A DNA stretch of 6,525 nt from Chloroflexota bacterium (GCA_016189845.1 JACPRT010000088.1:1-6525), one strand, 5' to 3'. Positions 1 through 5,503 are shown, numbered from the stretch's first letter. The notes: a model not told the origin generated them from the sequence alone. Numbers and translations: made by a program.

Positions 1-98
1 ATCCGTGCCGGCAACCCCCGGGCAAAGCCGACGGCGAGGTGGGTGACCCGCTCGGCGTTCTCGGTTCCATCAAGTGGGACTAAAACTGTTCGAAACAA
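1..98 (-). CDS. Universal stress protein (UspA family), N-terminal part; continues beyond the left edge
   Basis: Only the first 32 codons are inside the window. Read on the minus strand from a TTG at 98-96, the protein begins MFRTVLVPLDGTENAERV and goes on with THLAVGFARG. This matches the first beta strand and helix of UspA proteins, whose usual opening is an aliphatic strand, then PLDGS, then an Ala/Glu-rich helix; the Asp of PLDG normally contacts the bound nucleotide. Usp proteins are cytoplasmic, often ATP-binding, and help cells survive starvation, oxidative or respiratory stress. The TTG start is chosen because it gives exactly the family N-terminus and has a GGGA ribosome-binding-like stretch eight bases upstream. 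The gene lies downstream of an osmC-like gene on the same strand, but a strong terminator separates them, so it probably has its own promoter. The family call rests on few residues but a very characteristic motif. Confidence 0.8.
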   Translation of the reverse strand, partial: MFRTVLVPLDGTENAERVTHLAVGFARGLPAR

Positions 99-153
99 AG
101 ATGCCGTCCCGATGAAGCCAGAGACCGGTGTTCCCCGGGGGTTGTACGAACCC

Positions 154-183
154 ATGATAGATCGCCACCCGATCCCCTTTCAG
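154..183 (-). promoter_or_regulatory. Candidate sigma-70-type promoter of the usp gene
   Basis: On the minus strand there is a TATCAT -10 hexamer (159-154; five of six consensus bases) and a CTGAAA -35 hexamer (183-178; four of six), separated by 18 bases. They lie between the upstream terminator and the usp TTG start at 98, leaving a leader of roughly 45-50 bases. The position is sensible, but promoter consensus in this lineage is unknown and the match was found by eye. Confidence 0.4.
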
Positions 184-210
184 TCTCGCTACGCGCACAC
201 GACCTTGTCC

Positions 211-255
211 AGCGAAAGAAGGCCTGTGGCGGCAACAAGTTTGCCGCCACAGGCC
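211..255 (-). terminator. Rho-independent terminator after the osmC-like gene
   Basis: A perfect 15-bp inverted repeat (arms 221-235 and 241-255, loop 236-240) lies 33 bases past the osmC stop codon. Reading the minus strand, the stem is followed by TTCTTTCGCT, a U-rich tail. On the plus strand no T-run follows, so the terminator works for the minus-strand operon. It separates osmC from the downstream usp gene. Confidence 0.85.
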
Positions 256-288
256 ATGGCCGATCAGGACAGACTCAGACGAGTCGCT

Positions 289-861
289 TCAGCTCTCGAT
301 GATCAGCTTCGAGCTGAACTTTACCGCCCGCAGCGAGTGCCGGGTCGGAGACAGGTCCTCCGACGTCTTCGCCAGTTGCTCGAGCTGTTCTCGGGGCGCG
401 CGGCTCTCCACGTAGTAGGTCGCTCGGATCTCCTGGAACCCAGGCGCCACCGCGCCGGGGGTCGGGAGGGCCAGCATTCCCTGAAGGTCGATGTCGCCCT
501 CGACTTCGACGCGCAGACTTTCGATCGCGATCCCCATGGTGGCGCCGTACGTCGCCCAGCCGGAGGCCAGGCAGTGCCCGAGGGCCGCGAGCAACACCTC
601 GACCGACGATGGCCCCTTGTTGGTCCCCAGGAGTTCCTGCGGGTGATCGCCGACGATCGTGAACGACTGCTTCCGGCTCGTGTCGTTCTTCGCGCCGCCG
701 AGCGAGAAACCCTTCACCGTCGCCTCGTTGTGGAAGCCGCTACGCCATGTCGTCGATGCCGAGAAGACCGCCTTTGCCACCTGGGGCTGGGCCTTGACCA
801 GCTCCACCATGCCCTGGATCCCCTCGATGCTGAGCCCGTTTACCACTGTCGCCGTAACCAT
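289..861 (-). CDS. OsmC family protein (peroxidase-like fold)
   Basis: A 190-residue protein of the OsmC/Ohr superfamily; known members are cytoplasmic thiol peroxidases that reduce organic hydroperoxides or form stress-induced dimers. Visible family marks are the RSGFHNEATVKGFSLGG strand region (about residues 40-56), the DHPQELLGTNKGPSSVEVLL helix lead-in (72-91), the active-site-type Cys97 in LAALGHCLASGW, and the VEGDIDLQG strand (120-128). The position of the second (resolving) Cys near 171 is Ser, in DLSPTRHSL; several OsmC-like subfamilies have an SPV-type motif here, so two-cysteine peroxidase chemistry is uncertain. An ATG at 927 would add 22 residues and overlap the upstream stop as ATGA, but has no ribosome-binding site. 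The ATG at 861 has a perfect AGGAGG seven bases upstream and is preferred. The gene lies 62 bases after the HD-GYP/LuxR gene on the same strand and ends before a strong terminator, so the two probably form one operon. Confidence 0.88.
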   Translation of the reverse strand: MVTATVVNGLSIEGIQGMVELVKAQPQVAKAVFSASTTWRSGFHNEATVKGFSLGGAKNDTSRKQSFTIVGDHPQELLGTNKGPSSVEVLLAALGHCLASGWATYGATMGIAIESLRVEVEGDIDLQGMLALPTPGAVAPGFQEIRATYYVESRAPREQLEQLAKTSEDLSPTRHSLRAVKFSSKLIIES

Positions 862-868
862 TTCCGCG

Positions 869-874
869 CCTCCT
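869..874 (-). promoter_or_regulatory. Shine-Dalgarno site that fixes the osmC start
   Basis: AGGAGG on the minus strand, seven bases before the ATG at 861. It favours this start over the in-frame ATG at 927, which overlaps the previous gene's stop codon but has only ACGTTCGTCAG in front of it. Confidence 0.8.
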
Positions 875-923
875 GCTGTTTGAACTTGGTGTTCGACCAG
901 TATTGGTGGCGCGTCCGGGCCGT

Positions 924-2570
924 TCATCTGACGAACGTCGGATTTTTCGCGAGAAGGTCGTGCTCCATGGCGTACAGCGTCGCTGCCGAACGGTTTGAGA
1001 CGCCGATCTTCCCGTATATGTGTTCCAGATGGGAGCGAACCGTTCCCTCACTCAGGAATAGCACCTTCGCCATCTGCTTCCGATTCATGCCGCCTGCGGC
1101 AAGGCGAAGCACTTCGACCTCTCTCTCGGTGAGTCCGGCCGGCCGCTCCTGGCGGCGGGCCTTCTGACGCGGCGCCTGCTCCAAGCCGCCCAGGCTGGCG
1201 ACCAGCGCATCGACGGCTTCTGGCGCAAACCTGGTCCCTGCCTCTTGCCGAATCGCATTGACCGCGGCATCGGCGTCCACCGCGGGCCCTTCAGGCGTGT
1301 CGTGACACAGCTCATCGAAGCGATCGGCCACCGCGATGATCCGTGCCCCGAGGGGAATCTGGAACCCGGAAAGTCCCCTGTGGTATCCGCTGCCATCGAT
1401 CCGCTCGTGATGCGCCGCCACCAGTTGGCTGGCCGGCTCGAGGGCGGGAACCTTGGACAGGATGCGCTGGGAGTGGTAGGCATGGAGCCGCACTTCCTCA
1501 CGCTCAACGCTCGTCCGCTGGTCGTCTGGCTTGTTCAGAACGAAGGAGGGCACGGCGACAATCCCGATGTCGTGCGTCAGCGCGGCCAACGTTATCGTCG
1601 ACACCTGGCGTTCCGCGAGCGACATCCTCCGGCAAATACCCTCGGACAGCTCAGCGACCCTGCGGGAACGCCCGAGAAGATACGGTGATTTCATGTCGGC
1701 ATAGTCGGCGAGAGCCATCGCCACGTCGATCAATTTTTCCTCGCCAAGATACCGGTAAGGTGATCCCTCGGGTTCCATCGACGCCACGGCGTCGGCCACC
1801 CGCTGGTCTTCCAGTCCCTTCCAGAAACTCTCGCGCTGCGCCGCGGAAAGAAACGCGTCGACGACTTCGGGATCGAAAGCCTTGCCACGACGGGCGAGCG
1901 CGATCCGCCTTGCGCCCTCGCGCCCCTCGACCCGGTGGAAGACCTCCAGGAAGCTTGTCAGGAGGACGATACGGGAGACGACCGGGATGCTGTCGCGCCT
2001 GCTGCCGGACGGCATCCCCCGACCGTCCCATTGCTCGAATACCTGCATCAAAGCGTCCTGGACCGGCTGGGGCATACCGAGACGCTTCGCGATCCGCGTC
2101 GCGACCTGACAGGTGCTTTCGAACCCCTCTCGCATGAACTCCTTGCCGTGTGCGAAAAAGTCCACGAACCTCGAAGCCCGTGTGGCGACTGGCATGCCGG
2201 CCGCCACGTATTTTGCGAGCCAGGCGACGACGTCGACGGGGTTCTGGACGTTGCGGAAAAACTGAAGATCGCGTTTGGCGGCGAGTTCGTCCACGAGCCA
2301 GGAAGTCGCAAGCTGGCTGGTCCAGGTAGTGCAGCCAGCGTCCTTCAGGAGCTCGGTGTAGTAGAGATGGACGCGCTGCTCGTCGGGAAGCCGGAGCTCG
2401 TCGGCGATGCACATGCCCACGTAGCAGGATCGCACCCCGTGTTCGGCCTGCAACCCCATCGCCAGATCGCTGGCCAGGGAGAAAGCGCCCAGCAGGTCGG
2501 CCATCCGAACGGCGTGTTCACCAGGTGATAGAGAGCCGGGCGCATTTGCGGGCACGTATTCGTTCGGCAA
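924..2570 (-). CDS. HD-GYP-type phosphohydrolase fused to a LuxR-family DNA-binding domain
   Basis: A 548-residue cytoplasmic regulator with no membrane segments. Residues about 24-245 form a degenerate HD-GYP-like half: the HD pair is replaced by KD (LLKDAGC, 75-80), and EQWDGRGMPSG (179-189) stands where HHE..DG.GYP.G is expected. Residues about 275-460 form a second HD-GYP domain with H333-D334 (HDIGIVAVP), H363, H387-H388 (AAHHERIDGSGY) and D416 (AVADRFDE), so the expected metal ligands are kept. GYP is altered to GYH, and the usual Lys after HDIG is Ile. Residues about 478-540 are a LuxR/GerE helix-turn-helix (LTEREVEVLRLAAGGMNRKQ, then LSEGTVRSHLEHIYGKIGV). HD-GYP domains usually hydrolyse cyclic di-GMP; here the domain may be an enzyme or a ligand sensor controlling DNA binding (inference). 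The start is a TTG with GGGAG seven bases upstream; the next in-frame ATG (residue 23) lacks a good site. It precedes osmC in a likely operon. Confidence 0.88.
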   Translation of the reverse strand: MPNEYVPANAPGSLSPGEHAVRMADLLGAFSLASDLAMGLQAEHGVRSCYVGMCIADELRLPDEQRVHLYYTELLKDAGCTTWTSQLATSWLVDELAAKRDLQFFRNVQNPVDVVAWLAKYVAAGMPVATRASRFVDFFAHGKEFMREGFESTCQVATRIAKRLGMPQPVQDALMQVFEQWDGRGMPSGSRRDSIPVVSRIVLLTSFLEVFHRVEGREGARRIALARRGKAFDPEVVDAFLSAAQRESFWKGLEDQRVADAVASMEPEGSPYRYLGEEKLIDVAMALADYADMKSPYLLGRSRRVAELSEGICRRMSLAERQVSTITLAALTHDIGIVAVPSFVLNKPDDQRTSVEREEVRLHAYHSQRILSKVPALEPASQLVAAHHERIDGSGYHRGLSGFQIPLGARIIAVADRFDELCHDTPEGPAVDADAAVNAIRQEAGTRFAPEAVDALVASLGGLEQAPRQKARRQERPAGLTEREVEVLRLAAGGMNRKQMAKVLFLSEGTVRSHLEHIYGKIGVSNRSAATLYAMEHDLLAKNPTFVR

Positions 2571-2682
2571 ATTAGCGCTCCCGATCTCGATACTTGAGGG
2601 CGTCGTTCCCGGAGCGGGCCGAGGTCATCGGCGCTGAGCTGATGCCACCCCCGGTAGTAGCAGACGAAACCGGTATCGAAAC

Positions 2683-2710
2683 CGTATACCTTTGGCGCCG
2701 AAACTTGCAA
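2683..2710 (-). promoter_or_regulatory. Candidate promoter and operator of the HD-GYP/LuxR gene
   Basis: On the minus strand TTGCAA (2710-2705) and TATACG (2688-2683) are spaced by 16 bases; each matches four of six sigma-70 consensus bases. The site lies about 113 bases before the TTG start. The -10 region overlaps repeated sequence: CGAAACCG occurs at 2665-2672 and 2677-2684 on the plus strand (12-base period), and GGTAT/ATACC form an inverted repeat at 2672-2676 and 2686-2690. This could be an operator, possibly for autoregulation by the LuxR domain. Found by eye and not tested. Confidence 0.35.
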
Positions 2711-2747
2711 ATAGTTGCACCAAATGAAAGCCTGATTGCGTTTGAGA

Positions 2748-2769
2748 CGGGGCCGGAAAACCGGCCCTG
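2748..2769 (-). terminator. GC-rich hairpin after the cupredoxin gene, weak terminator candidate
   Basis: Arms 2748-2756 and 2761-2769 pair over nine positions (one G-U) around a four-base loop. It begins 22 bases beyond the cupredoxin stop codon. The minus strand after the stem reads TCTCAAACG, so there is no real U-tract. It may be a weak or Rho-assisted terminator, or an RNA 3' end stabiliser, rather than a classic intrinsic terminator. Confidence 0.4.
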
Positions 2770-2790
2770 CCTCCGGTCCGAATGAACGAG

Positions 2791-3042
2791 CTATCCTTCA
2801 ACCACCTCCGTGCCGACCATGCCCGCCTCCTTGTGACCAGAGATCTCGCATGCGAAGTGGCAGGTCCCCGGCGCGTGCCCCTGGAACACCTGGAAGGCCT
2901 GGCTGCCCGGGACGGCGTGGACGTGCACGACTTCGTCATCAGAGCCAGCCGAACCGCCCTCCATGGACTTGTGCCCCATGGCGTCTGCCCCATCCGTCTC
3001 GTCCTGGCGGACGACGCTGAACGGCAAATCCTTTCTGACCAT
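2791..3042 (-). CDS. Short cupredoxin-like protein, apparently truncated at the N-terminus (possible pseudogene)
   Basis: The 83-residue frame ends in a clear type-1 copper motif: PGTCHFACEISGHKEAGMVG (residues 58-77), with Cys65, His70 and Met75 as expected ligands, preceded by a VHVHAVPG loop (39-46). Cupredoxins of this type are periplasmic or membrane-tethered electron carriers or copper-binding proteins. The remaining N-terminal part is too short: there is no signal peptide, and the first beta strands and the usual first His ligand (HDF/HEF) cannot be recognised; His24 or His40/42 are only possible substitutes. A TAA codon lies directly before the ATG at 3042, so the frame cannot be extended upstream. 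The ribosome-binding-like GAGGG is about 17 bases away, because a 14-base tandem repeat intervenes. A decayed gene or a cytoplasmic mini-cupredoxin are both possible. Codon third positions remain GC-rich, arguing against long decay. It is divergent from the SARP-like regulator gene. Confidence 0.6.
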   Translation of the reverse strand: MVRKDLPFSVVRQDETDGADAMGHKSMEGGSAGSDDEVVHVHAVPGSQAFQVFQGHAPGTCHFACEISGHKEAGMVGTEVVEG

Positions 3043-3061
3043 TTACATCTGACCATTTGCC
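3023..3061. repeat. Tandem direct repeat inside an inverted repeat, between divergent genes
   Basis: TCTGACCATTT occurs twice (3034-3044 and 3048-3058; 14-base period). The pair is flanked by the 7-bp inverted repeat GGCAAAT (3023-3029) and ATTTGCC (3055-3061), the right arm of which overlaps the second direct repeat. The element covers the ATG of the cupredoxin frame and lies 34 bases before the ribosome-binding-site-led ATG at 3092. SARP and OmpR-type winged-helix regulators are known to bind direct repeats, so this could be an operator of the adjacent regulator. It may instead be a simple tandem duplication that damaged the cupredoxin start. Confidence 0.6.
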
Positions 3062-3081
3062 CTCATCCAAAGGGGCGCGGC

Positions 3082-3094
3082 GGGGAGTAGCATG
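3082..3094 (+). promoter_or_regulatory. Strong ribosome-binding site and ATG out of frame with the SARP-like gene
   Basis: GGGGAG (3082-3087) stands four bases before an ATG at 3092. From this ATG the frame begins MSATLVSLANWRLERRP and stays open to 3643, but it is not the frame of the PAS-GAF-SARP protein. No equally good site precedes the GTG at 3177 that begins the protein frame. It may be a leader ORF, or the true start separated from the gene by an indel between 3111 and 3177. Confidence 0.5.
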
Positions 3095-3134
3095 AGCGCC
3101 ACGCTTGTGAGTCTCGCGAACTGGCGATTGGAAC

Positions 3135-3157
3135 GTCGGCCGCTGGCAGCGGCCGGC
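3135..3157 (+). other. Stable hairpin just upstream of the SARP-like start codon
   Basis: CGGCCGCT (3137-3144) and AGCGGCCG (3148-3155) pair perfectly around a GGC loop, extended by one G-U and one G-C pair. There is no U-tract on either strand, so it is not an intrinsic terminator. It ends 19 bases before the GTG start and could affect ribosome access. Coincidental pairing in GC-rich DNA is the alternative. Confidence 0.45.
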
Positions 3158-3176
3158 CGAAGGCAGAAACGGCGAA

Positions 3177-5447
3177 GTGGCAACGGAGCTGCGGGAAGCG
3201 CCGTTTGTGATCGACGACCAGCAGCGGGTCGTCCAATGGAGTTATGCGGCCGCTGGATTGACAGGCGTCCCGCAATCGGTCGCGGTTGGGCGGCCCTGTT
3301 ATCAGCTGGTGCAGGGCCGGGACCTCCTCGGACGCCTCGCCTGCCGACCAGGCTGCCTCGCTCGCCGCGCCCTCCAAGACGGCCACGTGAAGGGACGCTG
3401 CGCGCTCCTCCTACGTGGTATCGAGGCGCCTCGGGTGCGGGTTGTGTGCGAGCTCGTGGCCCTTCCAAGGGTGCCGGGAGGCGCCCTGGCGACCCTCACG
3501 AAAAGGGGGCCGGGGCCTGGCGCGTCGCACGGGGACGGGCAGGCCGCCTCCACACTCTCGTTCCGGGGCTCCGTCGAGCACGTGCTGCGCGACCTAGCCG
3601 CCGTTACCGCCCTCTCCACGTCGTTGCCGGCCGGAAACTTTGAGCAGAGCATCGAGCGAGCGTTGGGGTGGGTTCGTGACGCGGTAGACGCTGAGGCAGC
3701 GGAGTTGTTCCTGGCCGACCGCCGAGGCGGGGATATGCTCCTCACCGCCTATCGCGGCCCATTCCCGACGGCGTTTGCGCAGATCACCCGCTTCCATCCC
3801 GGCGAGGGCTTTCCCGGGCTGGTCATGAGCCGCGGTGAGCCCCTCTTGACCAACAATCTCCCTGAGGACCCGCGCTACCTGCGGACCAGGGTGAAACAGA
3901 AGGGATTCAGGTCCTACGTGTGCGTGCCGCTCATGGGGCCCAAGGGCCCCGTGGGCTCCCTGAACATAGCGAGCCGTCGGCCTGATTTCGATGTCGGGCG
4001 GGCGCAGCGCCTGCTCACCTGGGCCAGCGGCCCCCTCTGCGCGTCGGTCGAGGCCGGACTTGCGGTGGCAGGGGAGACCGTCGGCGTCGTTGCTGGCGAG
4101 ACTCTCCAGGGGGGCAAAGAGGGACTGGACAGTCTCCTGGGCAGCGTTTTGCGGCAGCTGATGGCCGTGGGTAAGGCGAGCCGCGGGGCTTTGCTTCTCT
4201 ACGATCGCGAGCTGGGCGGGCTTGTTAGAAAGGTGGCGGAGGGCGAATCCCCCGCCATCGGCTGTCCTGAGGTGAAGCTAGGCAGGCCGGACGAGTGTCC
4301 GGCGCTCGCCAGCGGGCAGGGGCTGGCGCTCTACGGCCCGCGCCATGCTTGGCCCCGGCCGTGCCAGGATATGCGTGGCGCGGGGAAGACGGTCTACTGT
4401 GTGCCATTGATCGGAGGAGGCCAGGCGGTCGGCGTGGCCCTGCTAGGGTACGGCGAGCACAACCCTTCGCCACCTACAGCATATCTGGCGCCCCTCCTGA
4501 AACTTGCCGGGCGGGGGGCCTGCGCCATCGGCCAGGAATGGGCAAGAGCCCGGAAGGGACGGGCCACGCTGGCCGCCCCGGTCGCGGCCCAGCAAGACCA
4601 TGGACCGGAGAGGGTCCCCGGCGGCGGCGCGCACCCCTCCGCGACGGGGGAGGCCGCTGGCCCTTCCGGCCACCTGTTCCTGGAGGTCCGCTGTTTCGGC
4701 GGTTTCGAGCTGTACCGCCGGGGGAGGCTGGTCACGCCCGACATGTTCCAGCGGCGGGCGGCGTTGAGTCTGCTCAAGATCCTGCTGATTTACGGCGGTC
4801 GCCGGATCCATCGCGACGTCCTGGCGGAACACCTCTGGCCGGAGGCGGACCCGCGGGCCGCTGCCAACCGCCTGTACGTGGTGGTACACACCCTCCGCCA
4901 CATGGTGGAGCCCCGTCAGGGAAACAAGCTCTGGCAGTACGTCCGCCGCGAAGGCGATTATTACCATTTCAACCTCGATGCTTCTTGTTGGATTGACATC
5001 ATGGAGTTCCGGAGCCATCTGCGCCTCGCCGAGCGACTGCACCAGAGGAAAGAGCTCGCCGGGGCCATCCGGGCCTATGAAACGGCCGCCGGCCTGTACC
5101 GGGGCGACCTGCTGGAGGATGAGCCCTACTCCCAATGGTGCCTGCAAGAACGGGAGCACCTGCGGGAGACGTGCCTTGAGGCGCTGCAGAGGCTGGCGAA
5201 TCTCCATCTGGAGCGCGGCGGTCCCGAGCGGAGCGCGCAGCACTTTCGGCATGCCCTGAGACTTGACCCGCTTCGGGAGGAGGCCCACCGCGGCCTGATG
5301 CGCGCCCTCTGGGTGGCCGGGCGGCGGGACGAAGCCCTGCGGGAGTACGAGGTCTGCCGGGATACTCTCCGACGTGAGCTGGACGTCGGCCCTCTTCCCG
5401 ACACCGAGCGCCTGCATGCGCTCATCCGCAATAACGCGTCGCCCTGA
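3177..5447 (+). CDS. PAS-GAF-GAF sensor fused to a SARP-type (winged helix plus BTAD) transcriptional activator
   Basis: A 756-residue soluble regulator. Residues about 8-108 resemble a PAS domain (FVIDDQQRVVQW) with a cysteine motif, Cys41, Cys56 and Cys60 (GRPCYQLVQGRD, ACRPGC). Residues about 153-296 are a first GAF domain (HPGEGFPGLVMSRGEPLLTN; VCVPLMGPKGPVGSLNIAS). Residues about 315-455 are a second, cysteine-rich GAF domain (Cys363, 374, 396 and 408; YCVPLIGGGQAVGVALLGYG). A Gly/Ala/Pro linker (about 460-498) leads to an OmpR/SARP-type winged helix (about 500-600; LEVRCFGGFELYRRG, LAEHLWPEADPRAAANRLYV) and a TPR-like bacterial transcriptional activator domain (about 605-752; YRGDLLEDEPYSQWC, AHRGLMRALWVAGRRDEALR). 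SARPs activate target promoters by binding direct repeats. The sensor half suggests control by a small ligand or redox state (inference). The start is a GTG with weak ribosome-binding signal; the frame upstream is closed by TGA at 3108-3110. It is divergent from the cupredoxin and ends 27 bases before a strong terminator. Confidence 0.88.
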   Translation: MATELREAPFVIDDQQRVVQWSYAAAGLTGVPQSVAVGRPCYQLVQGRDLLGRLACRPGCLARRALQDGHVKGRCALLLRGIEAPRVRVVCELVALPRVPGGALATLTKRGPGPGASHGDGQAASTLSFRGSVEHVLRDLAAVTALSTSLPAGNFEQSIERALGWVRDAVDAEAAELFLADRRGGDMLLTAYRGPFPTAFAQITRFHPGEGFPGLVMSRGEPLLTNNLPEDPRYLRTRVKQKGFRSYVCVPLMGPKGPVGSLNIASRRPDFDVGRAQRLLTWASGPLCASVEAGLAVAGETVGVVAGETLQGGKEGLDSLLGSVLRQLMAVGKASRGALLLYDRELGGLVRKVAEGESPAIGCPEVKLGRPDECPALASGQGLALYGPRHAWPRPCQDMRGAGKTVYCVPLIGGGQAVGVALLGYGEHNPSPPTAYLAPLLKLAGRGACAIGQEWARARKGRATLAAPVAAQQDHGPERVPGGGAHPSATGEAAGPSGHLFLEVRCFGGFELYRRGRLVTPDMFQRRAALSLLKILLIYGGRRIHRDVLAEHLWPEADPRAAANRLYVVVHTLRHMVEPRQGNKLWQYVRREGDYYHFNLDASCWIDIMEFRSHLRLAERLHQRKELAGAIRAYETAAGLYRGDLLEDEPYSQWCLQEREHLRETCLEALQRLANLHLERGGPERSAQHFRHALRLDPLREEAHRGLMRALWVAGRRDEALREYEVCRDTLRRELDVGPLPDTERLHALIRNNASP

Positions 5448-5473
5448 TTTCTTGAAAGATGTTCAGGCTCGGA

Positions 5474-5503
5474 GCGCCCCGCCACGGGGCGCATTTCTTT
5501 TCT
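5474..5503 (+). terminator. Rho-independent terminator of the SARP-like gene
   Basis: GCGCCCCG (5474-5481) pairs perfectly with CGGGGCGC (5485-5492) around a CCA loop, and is followed by ATTTCTTTTCT. It lies 27 bases past the TGA of the regulator gene. It closes that transcription unit, so the small gene and the oxidase gene downstream probably start from their own promoter. Confidence 0.9.

Noticed and set aside
43..1167. A 374-codon plus-strand open frame opposite osmC and the end of the HD-GYP/LuxR gene.
   Set aside because: It is Arg/Pro-rich with no domain pattern and lies opposite two well-recognised minus-strand proteins; typical antisense frame in GC-rich DNA.
2625..3056. A 143-codon minus-strand frame starting at the other copy of the ATGGTCAGA repeat.
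   Set aside because: Its translation is Arg/Ser-rich and out of frame with the cupredoxin motif; it is at most the remnant of a start displaced by the duplication.
2782..3090. A 102-codon plus-strand frame opposite the cupredoxin.
   Set aside because: The minus strand carries an unmistakable copper-binding motif, and the plus frame shows no family pattern.
3043..3468. A minus-strand frame ending just before the cupredoxin ATG with a hydrophobic stretch (SVALMLLPAAPLW) that could pass for a signal peptide.
   Set aside because: It is separated from the cupredoxin by TAA, lacks a suitable start near the hydrophobic run, and mostly lies opposite the PAS region.
4443..5417. A 324-codon minus-strand frame opposite the SARP-like gene.
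   Set aside because: It mirrors the coding strand of a protein with clear winged-helix and BTAD domains; no independent motif or ribosome-binding site supports it.
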